Shown here in pieces: positions 35,575 through 44,897 of a stretch of DNA of 64,000 nt. Each line of letters begins with the position of its first letter. The stretch's first letter is position 1. Below the pieces are notes generated by a model. The model was not told the origin of the DNA. It saw only the letters and a program-made list of their open reading frames with translations, and searched no databases. Source of the DNA: Nocardioides oceani (GTDB lineage Bacteria; Actinomycetota; Actinomycetes; Propionibacteriales; Nocardioidaceae); contig NZ_JAUHJQ010000005.1 in the NCBI RefSeq assembly GCF_030412965.1, positions 227,405 through 291,404 of the forward strand. Reading direction: 5' to 3'. The position numbers and the translations under genes were made by a program.

Positions 35575-36381
35575 TCAGGCCCCGGCGGTCGGCTCCGGCT
35601 GGCACGCCGGGCACCAGTACGCCGCGCGCTCGCGGCCCGCGGGCCCGGTCATCGCGACCCGGACCGGCGTGCGGCACCGGCGGCACGGCGACCTGTCCCG
35701 GCGGTAGACCCACATCCGTTCCCGCTCGCGCAGGTCGCCGGTCGTGGACTGCACGGCCCGCTCCTTGTTGAGGTCGAGCATCTGCTTGCCGCGGCGCACC
35801 AACCGCGGCAGGTTCGCGACGGCGCCGACCGGCGTGAAGGGATGGACGCCGGAGACGTAGCAGAGCTCGGCCATGTACATGTTGCCGATCCCGGCGAGGT
35901 TGCGCTGGTCGAGCAGCGCCTCGCCCACGGGCCGGTCGGGGTCCGCGTGCAGCCGCCGCAGCGCCTCGTCCTCGTCCCAGTCCGGCCCGAGCAGGTCAGG
36001 GCCGAGGTGGCCGACGACCGAGTCCTCCTCGGCGGTGGGCAGCAGCTCCACGATGCCGAGGGAGAACCCGACGGCGACGCGGTCGTCGGTGGTGAGCACG
36101 ACGCGCGCCTGGTGGGCCGGGCGCTTCCACGGCTCCCCGGGCCGGTGCACGCGCCAGGCGCCCTCCATCTTCAGGTGGGTGTGCAGGGTCCACGCCCCCT
36201 GGTCACCGGAGATCCGGGTGAGCAGGTGCTTGCCGCGCGAGAGCGTGCGCACCACCGTCGAGCCCGCCAGGTCGGCCGTCGCGTGCTGGGGCACCCGGAG
36301 GTCGGTGCGCTCGAGCACGTGCCCCGAGAGCGTGCGGTCCAGCAGGCGCGCCGCGCGGTAGACGGTGTCGCCCTCAGGCAC
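35575..36381 (-). CDS. nei2: Formamidopyrimidine-DNA glycosylase / endonuclease VIII family (Nei2-like)
   Basis: The protein has 268 residues. It begins MPEGDTVYRAARLLD; after Met removal, Pro2 and Glu3 form the catalytic N-terminus of the Fpg/Nei family, which excises oxidised bases and nicks DNA. This motif decides the start at 36381 over the GTG two codons earlier. The helix-two-turn-helix (LLDQRNLAGIGNMYMAEL) and a C-terminal zinc finger (CRRCRTPV ... YWCPACQ) are present. Its start overlaps the end of lhr by 8 bp, a pairing seen in mycobacteria, so the helicase and glycosylase are probably made together for repair. Confidence 0.94.
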   Translation of the reverse strand: MPEGDTVYRAARLLDRTLSGHVLERTDLRVPQHATADLAGSTVVRTLSRGKHLLTRISGDQGAWTLHTHLKMEGAWRVHRPGEPWKRPAHQARVVLTTDDRVAVGFSLGIVELLPTAEEDSVVGHLGPDLLGPDWDEDEALRRLHADPDRPVGEALLDQRNLAGIGNMYMAELCYVSGVHPFTPVGAVANLPRLVRRGKQMLDLNKERAVQSTTGDLRERERMWVYRRDRSPCRRCRTPVRVAMTGPAGRERAAYWCPACQPEPTAGA

Positions 36382-39300
36382 CGGCACCTCGCAGGCGCAG
36401 CCCCTTGGGCGTGGAGACGAAGCCCGCCGCGGTGAGAGCCTCGCGCAAGGGGGTGGAGCCCGAGCCGAGCAGCTGCTCGCCGTCGGCGCGCTCGACGGTC
36501 AGCCGGCCCAGCGAGCCGCGACGAGCCGCCTCTGCCAGGGCGTGGGCCGCCGGGACGAGCCGGTCCTCGTCGTCAGCCCAGGTGAGCAGGGTGCGGCCGC
36601 CGCGCTCGACGTACATCGTCAGCACGCCGTCGACCAGGACGACCATCGCGCCGGCCTTCCGCCCGGGGCGGTGACCGGCGGCGGACTTGCCGTCGCCCGC
36701 GTCGCTCTCGACGACCCGCTCGGGCCACGGCAGGGCGGCGCCGTACGGGTTGGCCGGGTCCGTCGCGGCCAGCGCCACCGCGACCGGCTTGGCGTCCGGT
36801 GCCACCTCGGAGAACGTGCGGAGCCGGTCGATCGCGCCGGAGGTGCCGAACTGCGCGGCGCCCAGCCCGTCGACGAAGTAGCCGCGGCGGCAGCGACCGG
36901 AGTCCTCGAAGACCGACAGCACCTTGTACGCCGCCGCGAACCCGCCCGGCAGCCGCTCGCTCACGACCGCGCCGCGGATGACCACCCCGTGCCGGTCCAG
37001 CAGCCGCTCGGCGGTCGCGTGCGCGCGGCGGGTGGGGTCGTCGTCGATCTCGGGAAGCACGGCCCACCGGCCCGCGGTCTCCGGCGGGCCGGTGCGCGCC
37101 GGCATCCGCCCGCGGGTGGTCTGCGACATCCGCACCCGCGGAGCGGCCCGCTTGGTCCGGTGGCTGGCCGACCCGGCGCGGACCAGCGCGCGCAGCGGGG
37201 TGAGGGTGTCGTTGCTGATCCGGCCCGCCCAGACCAGGTCCCACAGCGCCGCGGAGACCGCCGGGTCGGGTGTGCTGCCGACCGAGGCGGTGACGGTGTC
37301 GGCGAGCTGGCGGAAGAAGTAGGCGCCGCCGGGCGCGAGCGCGTCGAGGATCGCCTGGTGGAGCTCGCTGTGCTCGAACGGCTCGTGCTCGGGCAGGGTC
37401 AGGTGGGCGGAGTCGGCCAGGTGCAGCGACACCCAGCCGTCGGAGCCGGGCAGGGCGCCGTGCCCGGCCCAGAGCACCTCGCCGGAGGCGGTCAGCTCGT
37501 CGAGGTAGGACGACTCGTAGTCGCGCACGCGCGCGGAGAGCACGAGCGGCTCGAGCGCCGAGGCGGGGACCGGGCAGCCCGCGAGCTGCTCGACCACGGT
37601 GAGCACGCCGTCGACGCCCCGGGGTCCGCGGCCCGAGCCGACGTCGACGTGCTGCCAGGCGGTGAGGAACCGGCCGAGGGCGGCCGGCTCGACCGGCTCG
37701 ACCTCCTTGCGCAGCCGGGCCAGGGAGCGGCGGCGCAGGCGGCGCAGCACCTCGGCGTCGCACCACTCCGAGCCCGAGCCCGAGGGGCGGAACTCGCCGT
37801 CGAGCACCCGGCCCTGGCCGGCGAGGCGCTGCAGGGTGTGCCGGACGACGGCCTGGCCGAGGCCGAGGCGGTCGGCGCACTGGTCGGTGGTGAACGGGCC
37901 GTGGGTGCGGGCGTAGCGCGAGACCAGGTCGGCCAGCGGGTCCTCCACCGGCTCGGTGAACACCGAGGGCGTCCCCGGCGGCACGGCAACGCCGAGCCCG
38001 TCGCGCAGCCGGCCGACGTCCTCGATGGCGGTCCAGCGCTCGGCGCCGGCCATCCGGACCTCGGTGACCCGCCGTGCGTCGGCGAGGACGCCCAGCCAGG
38101 CGGTCACGTCCGCGCCCGCGACGCACCGCTCGGCGACCTCGGCCGTCGAGAGCGGGCCGAGCCCACGCAGCAGGTCGGCCACGCCCTCGGCGTCGCGGGC
38201 GCGCCGGTCGGGGTGGACCCGCTGGAGCTCGGCCTCGACCTCGGCGAGCACGTCGGGGTCGAGCAGCTCGCGCAGCTCGGCTCGGCCGAGGAGCTCGGCG
38301 AGCAGGCCCTGGTCGAGGGAGAGGGCGGCCGCCCGGCGCTCGGCGATGGGCGAGTCGCCCTCGTACATGAACTGCGCGACGTACCCGAACAGCAGGCTCC
38401 GGGCGAATGGCGACGGGGCGTGGGTGGAGACGTCGACCACCCGGACCTCGCGGCGGTCGATGCTGCGCATGAGGGCGACGAGGGCCGGCAGGTCGTAGAC
38501 GTCCTGGAGGCACTCGCGGACCGCCTCGAGGACGATCGGGAACGAGGGGTACTTCGAGGCGACCTCGAGCAGCGCGGCCGAGCGCTGCCGCTGCTGCCAC
38601 AGCGGGGAGCGACGGCCGGGGTCGCGCCGGGGGAGCAGCAGCGCCCGGGCGGCGCACTCGCGGAACCGGGACGCGAACAGCGCCGAGCCGCCCACCTCGG
38701 TGGTGACGAGGTCCTCGACCTCCTCGGCCTCGAAGACCACCACGTCGCCGCCGGGCGGGTCGGCGTCGGTGTCGGGGATCCGGATCACGATGCCGTCGTC
38801 GGAGGCGACCGCCTGGCCGTCGACGCCGTACCGCTCGCGGAGCCGGGCGTTGATCGCCAGCGCCCAGGGCGCGTGGACGGGGATGCCGAAGGGGGAGTGG
38901 AGCACCAGCCGCCAGTCGCCCAGCTCGTCGCGGAACCGCTCGACGACCAGCGTGCGGTCGCTCGGCAGGACGTTGGTCGCCTCGAGCTGCTCGTGGAGGT
39001 AGGCGACCAGGTTGCCGGCGGCGTACGCGTCGAGGCCGCGGTCGCGCGCGACCTGCTCGGCCTTCGCCGGCGGGAGCGCCCCGAGCTCGCGGGTGAACGC
39101 CCCGATCGCCGCGCCGAGCTCGGCGGGACGGCCGGGGGCGTCGCCCTTCCAGAACGGCAGCCGCCCGGGGATGCCCGGCGCCGGCGTGACCAGCACGCGG
39201 TCGTGGGTGATGTCCTCGATCCGCCAGCTCGTCGCGCCGAGGGCGAAGATGTCGCCGACGCGGGACTCGTAGACCATCTCCTCGTCGAGCTCGCCGACCC

Positions 39301-41020
39301 GGCGGCCCGGCCCCTCGCCGCCGACGAGGAAGACCCCGAAGAGGCCGCGGTCGGGGATCGTGCCGCCGCTGGTGACCGCCAGCCGCTGGGCGCCGGGGCG
39401 GCCGGTGAGCGTGCCCGTGACCCGGTCCCACACGATGCGGGGGCGCAGCTCGGCGAACTCGTCGGAGGGGTAGCGCCCGGCGAGCAGGTCCAGCACGGCG
39501 TCGTACGCCGAGCGGGGCAGCTGGGCGAACGGCGCGGTCCGCCGCACGAGGTCGTAGAGCTCGTCGGCCTGCCACGGCTCCATGGCGGTGGCGGCGACGA
39601 CCTGCTGGGCCAGCACGTCGAGCGGGTTGGCCGGGACCCGCAGCGACTCGATCGCGCCGCTGCGCATCCGCTCCACCGCGACGGCGGTCTGTGCGAGGTC
39701 GCCGCGGTGCTTGGGGAACAGCACGCCGCGCGACACCTCCCCGACCTGGTGACCGGCGCGGCCGACCCGCTGGAGCGCGGAGGCGACGCTGGGCGGCGAC
39801 TCGATCTGGACCACGAGGTCGACCGCGCCCATGTCGATGCCGAGCTCGAGGCTGCTGGTGGCGACCACGGCGGGCAGGCGGCCGCGCTTGAGGTCGTCCT
39901 CGATGAGGGCCCGCTGGTCCTTGGAGACCGAGCCGTGGTGGGCCTTGGCGACGATCGTGGCGTAGGGGTCGTCGGCCGAGACCGGCCGGGAGGAGCCCGA
40001 CTGCGCCATCACCTGAGCCGGCGGGCCGGCCGGGCCGCCGCCGGTCTGCCGCTCGAGCGCCTCGGGCGCCGGCGCCGCGCGGTCGGTCGCGATCTCGTTG
40101 AGCCGCGCGGTCAGCCGTTCGGCCAGCCGCCGGGAGTTGGCGAAGACGATGGTGGAGCGGTGCTGCTCGATGAGGTCGACCACGCGCTCCTCGACGTGCG
40201 GCCAGATCGACTGCGCGCGGGCCGGGTCCTCGGAGTCCTCGTCGTACTGCTCGGGCGCGGTCATGTCCTCGACCGGCACCACGACCTGCAGCTCCCACTC
40301 CTTCGACGACGGCGGCGCCACGATCTCCACCGGCGCCGAGCCGCCGAGGAAGCGGGCGACCTCGTCCAGCGGGCGCACGGTCGCCGACAGCCCGACCCGC
40401 TGGGCCGGGCGGTCGAGGAGCGCGTCGAGGCGCTCGAGGGTGAGCGCGAGGTGGGCACCGCGCTTGGTGCCCGCGACGGCGTGCACCTCGTCGACGATGA
40501 CGGTCTGCACCCCGCGCAGCGACTCCCGCGCCTGGGAGGTGAGCATCAGGAACAGCGACTCCGGCGTCGTGATCATGATGTCGGGCGGGCTCGTCACCAG
40601 CTTGCGGCGGTCGGCCGCGGGGGTGTCGCCCGAGCGCACGCCGACCGTCACCTCGGGCACCGTGGTGCCGAGCCGGTCCGCGGTCTGGCGGATGCCGGTC
40701 AGCGGGGTGCGGAGGTTGCGCTCGACGTCGACGGCCAGCGCCTTGAGGGGGGAGACGTAGAGGACCCGGCAGCGCTTCTGCTTGTCGTCGGGCCGCGGCT
40801 CGCTCAGCAGCCGGTCCAGCGACCACAGGAACGCCGAGAGGGTCTTGCCGGAGCCGGTGGGCGCCACGACGAGGGCGTGCCGGCCCGCGCCGATCGCCGC
40901 CCACGCGCCCTGCTGCGCGGGCGTGGGCGCCGCGAAGGCCGCACCGAACCAGGTGCGGGTCGCGTCGCTGAAGCTCGCCAGCGCGTCGGTGGGGTCGGTC
41001 GGGTCGGGCACGTCGTCCAT
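36374..41020 (-). CDS. lhr: Lhr-type large ATP-dependent DNA helicase
   Basis: The protein has 1548 residues, the normal size for full-length Lhr. The two RecA-like domains at the N-terminus contain Walker A APTGSGKT (about 50), ATP-binding box VDEVHAV (about 175) and motif VI QRVGRAGHQ (about 435). A winged-helix domain and the Lhr beta-barrel domain complete the core (to about 860). The remaining 690 residues are the Lhr C-terminal region made of tandem winged-helix units. Lhr is a 3'-5' ssDNA-stimulated helicase able to unwind RNA:DNA hybrids and is damage-linked in mycobacteria. It overlaps nei2. Many long open frames on the other strand here are composition shadows. Confidence 0.96.
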   Translation of the reverse strand: MDDVPDPTDPTDALASFSDATRTWFGAAFAAPTPAQQGAWAAIGAGRHALVVAPTGSGKTLSAFLWSLDRLLSEPRPDDKQKRCRVLYVSPLKALAVDVERNLRTPLTGIRQTADRLGTTVPEVTVGVRSGDTPAADRRKLVTSPPDIMITTPESLFLMLTSQARESLRGVQTVIVDEVHAVAGTKRGAHLALTLERLDALLDRPAQRVGLSATVRPLDEVARFLGGSAPVEIVAPPSSKEWELQVVVPVEDMTAPEQYDEDSEDPARAQSIWPHVEERVVDLIEQHRSTIVFANSRRLAERLTARLNEIATDRAAPAPEALERQTGGGPAGPPAQVMAQSGSSRPVSADDPYATIVAKAHHGSVSKDQRALIEDDLKRGRLPAVVATSSLELGIDMGAVDLVVQIESPPSVASALQRVGRAGHQVGEVSRGVLFPKHRGDLAQTAVAVERMRSGAIESLRVPANPLDVLAQQVVAATAMEPWQADELYDLVRRTAPFAQLPRSAYDAVLDLLAGRYPSDEFAELRPRIVWDRVTGTLTGRPGAQRLAVTSGGTIPDRGLFGVFLVGGEGPGRRVGELDEEMVYESRVGDIFALGATSWRIEDITHDRVLVTPAPGIPGRLPFWKGDAPGRPAELGAAIGAFTRELGALPPAKAEQVARDRGLDAYAAGNLVAYLHEQLEATNVLPSDRTLVVERFRDELGDWRLVLHSPFGIPVHAPWALAINARLRERYGVDGQAVASDDGIVIRIPDTDADPPGGDVVVFEAEEVEDLVTTEVGGSALFASRFRECAARALLLPRRDPGRRSPLWQQRQRSAALLEVASKYPSFPIVLEAVRECLQDVYDLPALVALMRSIDRREVRVVDVSTHAPSPFARSLLFGYVAQFMYEGDSPIAERRAAALSLDQGLLAELLGRAELRELLDPDVLAEVEAELQRVHPDRRARDAEGVADLLRGLGPLSTAEVAERCVAGADVTAWLGVLADARRVTEVRMAGAERWTAIEDVGRLRDGLGVAVPPGTPSVFTEPVEDPLADLVSRYARTHGPFTTDQCADRLGLGQAVVRHTLQRLAGQGRVLDGEFRPSGSGSEWCDAEVLRRLRRRSLARLRKEVEPVEPAALGRFLTAWQHVDVGSGRGPRGVDGVLTVVEQLAGCPVPASALEPLVLSARVRDYESSYLDELTASGEVLWAGHGALPGSDGWVSLHLADSAHLTLPEHEPFEHSELHQAILDALAPGGAYFFRQLADTVTASVGSTPDPAVSAALWDLVWAGRISNDTLTPLRALVRAGSASHRTKRAAPRVRMSQTTRGRMPARTGPPETAGRWAVLPEIDDDPTRRAHATAERLLDRHGVVIRGAVVSERLPGGFAAAYKVLSVFEDSGRCRRGYFVDGLGAAQFGTSGAIDRLRTFSEVAPDAKPVAVALAATDPANPYGAALPWPERVVESDAGDGKSAAGHRPGRKAGAMVVLVDGVLTMYVERGGRTLLTWADDEDRLVPAAHALAEAARRGSLGRLTVERADGEQLLGSGSTPLREALTAAGFVSTPKGLRLRGAGA

Positions 41021-41087
41021 CCTCGCTCAGGGCACCGACAGTGCTGGCGGCGCTTGTGCGGACCGTTGCCCGGGTACGTGCACGGGC

Positions 41088-41318
41088 ATGAGCGAGCACC
41101 ACGACCACGACGCGGCGGACCAGTCCCGCATCGACCGCCGCGCAGAGCTCCTGCCCGAGGAGGAGACCGCGGGCAGCGCCGACCCCGAGGCCCAGGCCGA
41201 GGTGATCCTCGAGGAGTCCGACGAGCGCACGGCCGACCCCGAGGGCACCCAGGTGGAGTCGGAGCAGACCGGCCCCCGCACGTCCGAGCAGGCCAGCCAC
41301 ACCCCGACCGGCGCCTGA
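41088..41318 (+). CDS. Small acidic hydrophilic protein, unknown
   Basis: The protein has 76 residues. It is rich in Glu, Asp, Ser and His, has no hydrophobic segment and looks disordered (DRRAELLPEEETAGSADPEA). I recognise no family. TACGTG lies exactly seven bases before the ATG, a leaderless layout like several other genes here. This and strong codon-position GC bias argue that it is a real gene. It lies divergent from lhr. Confidence 0.6.
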   Translation: MSEHHDHDAADQSRIDRRAELLPEEETAGSADPEAQAEVILEESDERTADPEGTQVESEQTGPRTSEQASHTPTGA

Positions 41319-41376
41319 GCGGGCCCGCGCCCGCGGGCGGGCGTGACCGTCGTCGTACGCCGCCGTTGTACGTCGC

Positions 41377-43611
41377 GTGACGAGGCGGCTGAGGACAGTG
41401 CTGGCGACGGTGGTGGCGGTGGCGGCCGCCGGGGTGGCGACCCTGGCGCCGGTGACCAGCGGCGGGGGAGCCGCGCAGGCCGCCGCCGACCCGTGCGCGG
41501 CATGGATGGATCGCGGGAAGTCCGCCGACCAGCGCGCCCGCGCCCTGGTCCGGGCGATGGACCTGGAGCAGAAGCTCCACATGGTCACCTTCGACGACCC
41601 GCCGTGGTTCCTCTACTACGGCACCGCCGGCCACGTCGGGGCCACGCCGGAGCTGTGCATCCCCGACCTGGTGCTCAGCGACGCCGGCTCGGGCGTCGCG
41701 GGCCTGCAGGTCGCGACCACGACCTTCCCCTCGGGCGTCGCCCAGGCGTCCACCTGGGACCCCATGCTCCAGCGCAGGCTCGGCCGCGCGATCGGCGCGG
41801 AGGCGCACCGCAAGGGCATCAACGTGATGCTCGCGCCCGGCATGAACATCGCGCGGACGTCCTTCGGTGGCCGCAACTTCGAGTACTTCGGCGAGGACCC
41901 GCACCTCGCGGCCCGCACCGCCGTCTCGGTCATCGAGGGCATCCAGGACAACCCGGTCCTCGCCGACGCCAAGCACTTCGCGGTCAACAACCAGGAGACC
42001 GACCGGATGACGGTCGACGCACGGGTCGGCGAGCGGGCGCTGCGCGAGATCTACCTGCCGGCGTTCGAGGCCTCGGTCAAGGAGGCCCGGGTCGGGTCGG
42101 TCATGTGCGCCTACAACCGGGTCAACGGGCCCTACGCGTGCGAGAACGAGCCGCTGCTCACCGACGTGCTGCGTGAGGACTGGGGCTTCGACGGCTTCGT
42201 GGTCTCCGACTGGGGCGCGGTCCACTCGACCGCCCGCTCGGCGATGGCCGGGCTCGACCTGGAGATGAACGCGGTGGAGTCCCCGCTGCCCTCGACCGGG
42301 TTGTACGGCGCCGGGCAGCGGTGGTTCGGCGACGACCAGCTGCGCGCGGCGCTCGCCGCCGGTGACCTCACCCGGGCTCGGCTGGACGACATGGTCCGCA
42401 ACATCGTGCGGCCGATGTTCGAGCACGGTCTCTTCGACGACCCGGTGCAGCCGGGCCCGCTGCCGTTCATCAGCGACGTCAGCACCGCCGAGCACCTCGC
42501 GCTGGCGCGACGCGTCGCCGCGGAGGGCACCGTGCTGCTCAAGAACCGGCGCGGGCTGCTGCCGCTGGACCGCTCCGGCGGCCGCACCATCGCCGTCGTC
42601 GGGTGGGCGGCCAACCCGGTCGGCGCGGCCAACGGCACCGCCGGCGGCGGCTCCTCCCACGGGTCGGGGCTCCCGCCGCGCGTGGTCTCGCCGCTGCAGG
42701 GCATCCTCGAGCAGGCCACCCGCAACGGCGACCGCGTGGTGTACGTCGAGGGCTCGACCGGCCTCGACGCCCGGCTCGCCGCGGAGGCGGCCGACGTGGT
42801 GGTCGTCGTCGCCACCGACGGCGCCACCGAGGGCTCGGACCGGCCCGACCTCGGCCTGCGCCCGAGCGTGTGCCTGACGGTCTTCTGCAGCGCGATCCCG
42901 ATCGAGCAGGAGCGGATGATCGAGGCGGCCACGGCTGCGAACCCACGCACGGTCGTCGTCCTCGACGTCGGCGGTCCGGTCCGGATGCCGTGGCTGGAGG
43001 ACGCCGGCGCGGTGCTCGTCCCGTGGTACGGCGGCCTCGAGCACGGCAACGCCCTGGCCGACGTGCTCTACGGCGTGCGCGAGCCCGGCGGCCGGCTGCC
43101 CCAGACGTTCCCGACCACCGAGCGGCAGGTGCCGTTCACGCGCACGCAGTACCCCGGCACCGCCGGCCGGGCGAAGTACTCAGAGGGGCTTCTCGTCGGC
43201 TACCGCTGGTTCGACGCGAAGCGGAAGCAGCCGATGTTCCCCTTCGGCTACGGCCTCGGCTACACCCGCTTCCGCTACGCCGACCTGACCGTGCGCCGCT
43301 CCGGTGCCGGGGCGGTCGTGGGCTTCCGGGTGACCAACACCGGCAGGCGCGCCGGCGCTGACGTGCCGCAGGTGTACGTCGCCGCGCCGGCCGGCCCGGG
43401 GGAGCCGCCCCGCCAGCTCCAGGGCTTCCGCAAGGTGCGCCTGGCCCCGGGGGAGTCGACCCGGGTGCGGCTGCGCCTGGACCGGCGCGCCTTCGCGCAC
43501 TGGGACGTCCGGCGCGACCGCTGGGAGGTCGACCCCGGCCGGTACGGCATCCTCGTCGGTCCCCACTCGCGCGACCTGCGGCTGCGTGGCGCCGTGCGGA
43601 TGGGCGGCTGA
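41377..43611 (+). CDS. Secreted glycoside hydrolase family 3 (beta-glucosidase-like)
   Basis: The protein has 744 residues. It has a signal peptide (about 1-36, ending AQAAA). The TIM-barrel domain (about 45-350) has AKHFAVNNQETDR and the nucleophile Asp278 in DGFVVSDWGAVHS, followed by the alpha/beta-sandwich domain (about 375-590) and a C-terminal fibronectin-III-like domain (about 640-744). It should release terminal beta-linked sugars from oligosaccharides outside the cell. The start is the GTG that begins the signal peptide. It stands alone between lhr and the repeat region. Confidence 0.93.
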   Translation: MTRRLRTVLATVVAVAAAGVATLAPVTSGGGAAQAAADPCAAWMDRGKSADQRARALVRAMDLEQKLHMVTFDDPPWFLYYGTAGHVGATPELCIPDLVLSDAGSGVAGLQVATTTFPSGVAQASTWDPMLQRRLGRAIGAEAHRKGINVMLAPGMNIARTSFGGRNFEYFGEDPHLAARTAVSVIEGIQDNPVLADAKHFAVNNQETDRMTVDARVGERALREIYLPAFEASVKEARVGSVMCAYNRVNGPYACENEPLLTDVLREDWGFDGFVVSDWGAVHSTARSAMAGLDLEMNAVESPLPSTGLYGAGQRWFGDDQLRAALAAGDLTRARLDDMVRNIVRPMFEHGLFDDPVQPGPLPFISDVSTAEHLALARRVAAEGTVLLKNRRGLLPLDRSGGRTIAVVGWAANPVGAANGTAGGGSSHGSGLPPRVVSPLQGILEQATRNGDRVVYVEGSTGLDARLAAEAADVVVVVATDGATEGSDRPDLGLRPSVCLTVFCSAIPIEQERMIEAATAANPRTVVVLDVGGPVRMPWLEDAGAVLVPWYGGLEHGNALADVLYGVREPGGRLPQTFPTTERQVPFTRTQYPGTAGRAKYSEGLLVGYRWFDAKRKQPMFPFGYGLGYTRFRYADLTVRRSGAGAVVGFRVTNTGRRAGADVPQVYVAAPAGPGEPPRQLQGFRKVRLAPGESTRVRLRLDRRAFAHWDVRRDRWEVDPGRYGILVGPHSRDLRLRGAVRMGG

Positions 43612-43633
43612 TCCCCGGGCGCGGCGGCCGGTG

Positions 43634-43807
43634 TCCAGCGACCATCCGGCCGCTGCACACGCGGCAGGACGCGTGTGCAGCGACAACAGGGTCGCTGAAG
43701 ATCCCGAGCCTGACCCGGGGCTGCGCGGCGGGTCTCCAGCGACCATCCGGCCGCTTCACACGGCGCAGGACGCGTGTGCACCGGCAACAGGGTCGCTGAA
43801 CACCCCG
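43634..43807. repeat. Two tandem copies of a 73-bp hairpin-forming element
   Basis: Unit 1 (43634-43706) and unit 2 (43735-43807) agree at 66 of 73 positions and repeat with a 101-bp period. Each has outer arms CAGCGACC / GGTCGCTG and an inner stem; in unit 1 the inner stem CTGCACACGCG / CGCGTGTGCAG (43653-43663, 43670-43680) is a perfect 11 bp with a 6-base loop. The units fill the 232-bp gap after the GH3 gene, which contains no gene. Confidence 0.9.
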
Positions 43808-43819
43808 CGGAACGCGGGG
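43803..43819 (+). terminator. Short GC hairpin CCCCGCG-GAA-CGCGGGG
   Basis: A 7-bp perfect stem with a GAA loop directly follows the second repeat unit, 12 bases before the -10 element of the alcohol dehydrogenase gene. Confidence 0.35.
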
Positions 43820-43830
43820 CCGGCGCTCAC

Positions 43831-43836
43831 TAGGCT
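43831..43836 (+). promoter_or_regulatory. -10 element TAGGCT, leaderless alcohol dehydrogenase promoter
   Basis: TAGGCT is followed by seven bases and the ATG. Confidence 0.5.
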
Positions 43837-43843
43837 CCGGCCC

Positions 43844-44887
43844 ATGGATGCGGTGGTGTACCGGGCGTACGGCGAGCTGCCGCAGGTCGAGGACGTGGTG
43901 GAGCCGGCCTGCCCGGCCGACGGGGTGGTGGTCGAGGTGGCCGCGACCGGGGTGTGCCGGTCGGACTGGCACGCCTGGCAGGGCCACGACCCGGTCCCGC
44001 TGCCGATGGTGCCGGGCCACGAGCTCGCCGGCACGGTCGCCGAGGTGGGCGCGGAGGTGGCGGGCTGGTCGGTCGGCGACCGGGTGACGGTGCCCTTCGT
44101 GGTGGCGTGCGGGCGGTGTGCGTGGTGCGCGGCGGGGGAGCAGCAGGTGTGCCCGGACCAGGTCCAGCCCGGGTTCACCTACCCCGGCTCGTGGGCCGAG
44201 CGGGTCGCCGTGCCGGCCGCGGACACCAACCTGGTGCGGGTGCCCGACGGGCTGGCCCTCGACGCGGCCGCGGCGCTCGGGTGTCGGTTCGCGACGTCGT
44301 ACCGCGCCCTCACCGTGCACGGCGACCTCCGCCCCGGCCAGCACCTCGCGGTCCACGGCTGCGGCGGGGTGGGGCTGTCGGCGGTGATGATCGGCGTCGC
44401 CCTCGGGGCGCACGTGGTCGCCACCGACCTCGACCCGGCCGCACGCGAGGCGGCCCGGGCGCTCGGCGCGGAGGTCCTCGACCCGGCCGCGGTGCCGGTC
44501 GCCGACGTCGTGCGCGACGCCACCGGCGGAGGCGCCCACGTCTCGGTCGACGCGGTCGGCTCGCCGGCGACCGCTGCGGCCTCGGTCCGCTCGCTGCGCC
44601 GCCGCGGACGCCACGTCCAGGTGGGCCTGCTGCTCGGCGAGCACGCCGCGCCGCCGCTGCCGATGGACGTGGTCGTCGCCCAGGAGCTGGCGGTGCTGGG
44701 GTCGCACGGGATGGCGGCGCACGAGTACCCCGCGATGCTCGACCTCGTCACGGCCGGCGCGCTCGACCCCGCCACGCTCGTCACCCGGCGGATCGGGCTC
44801 GCGGAGGCGCCGGCCGCCCTGGCCGCGCTCGGCACGCCGGGCGCTGCCGGACCCGGCATCACGGTCGTCGTCCCCGGCTCGGTCTAG
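43844..44887 (+). CDS. Zinc-dependent medium-chain alcohol dehydrogenase
   Basis: The protein has 347 residues. The catalytic zinc ligands are in GVCRSDWHAWQG and PGHELAGTV. The structural zinc loop CGRCAWCAAGEQQVC is complete. The Rossmann motif is GCGGVGLSAV with the NAD-selective Asp in ATDLDP. It oxidises an alcohol or reduces an aldehyde with NAD(H); the substrate is not evident. Its TAG stop provides the first bases of the -10 element of the next gene. Confidence 0.93.
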   Translation: MDAVVYRAYGELPQVEDVVEPACPADGVVVEVAATGVCRSDWHAWQGHDPVPLPMVPGHELAGTVAEVGAEVAGWSVGDRVTVPFVVACGRCAWCAAGEQQVCPDQVQPGFTYPGSWAERVAVPAADTNLVRVPDGLALDAAAALGCRFATSYRALTVHGDLRPGQHLAVHGCGGVGLSAVMIGVALGAHVVATDLDPAAREAARALGAEVLDPAAVPVADVVRDATGGGAHVSVDAVGSPATAAASVRSLRRRGRHVQVGLLLGEHAAPPLPMDVVVAQELAVLGSHGMAAHEYPAMLDLVTAGALDPATLVTRRIGLAEAPAALAALGTPGAAGPGITVVVPGSV

Positions 44888-44890
44888 GGT
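44885..44890 (+). promoter_or_regulatory. -10 element TAGGGT using the upstream stop codon
   Basis: The TAG stop of the alcohol dehydrogenase is the first half of TAGGGT, which is followed by seven bases and the GTG of the ABC ATPase gene. Confidence 0.45.
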
Positions 44891-44897
44891 GCGGGCC

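Noticed and set aside
36365..41588. Very long open frames on both strands across the lhr gene
   Set aside because: They run antiparallel or out of frame to a clear 1548-residue Lhr helicase and have Arg/Pro/Gly-rich shadow composition typical of GC-rich DNA.
43613..43807. Short minus-strand reading frames with Cys-rich repeated peptides over the tandem element
   Set aside because: The repeated peptides come from the nucleotide repeat itself; there is no start with ribosome site and no codon-position signal.
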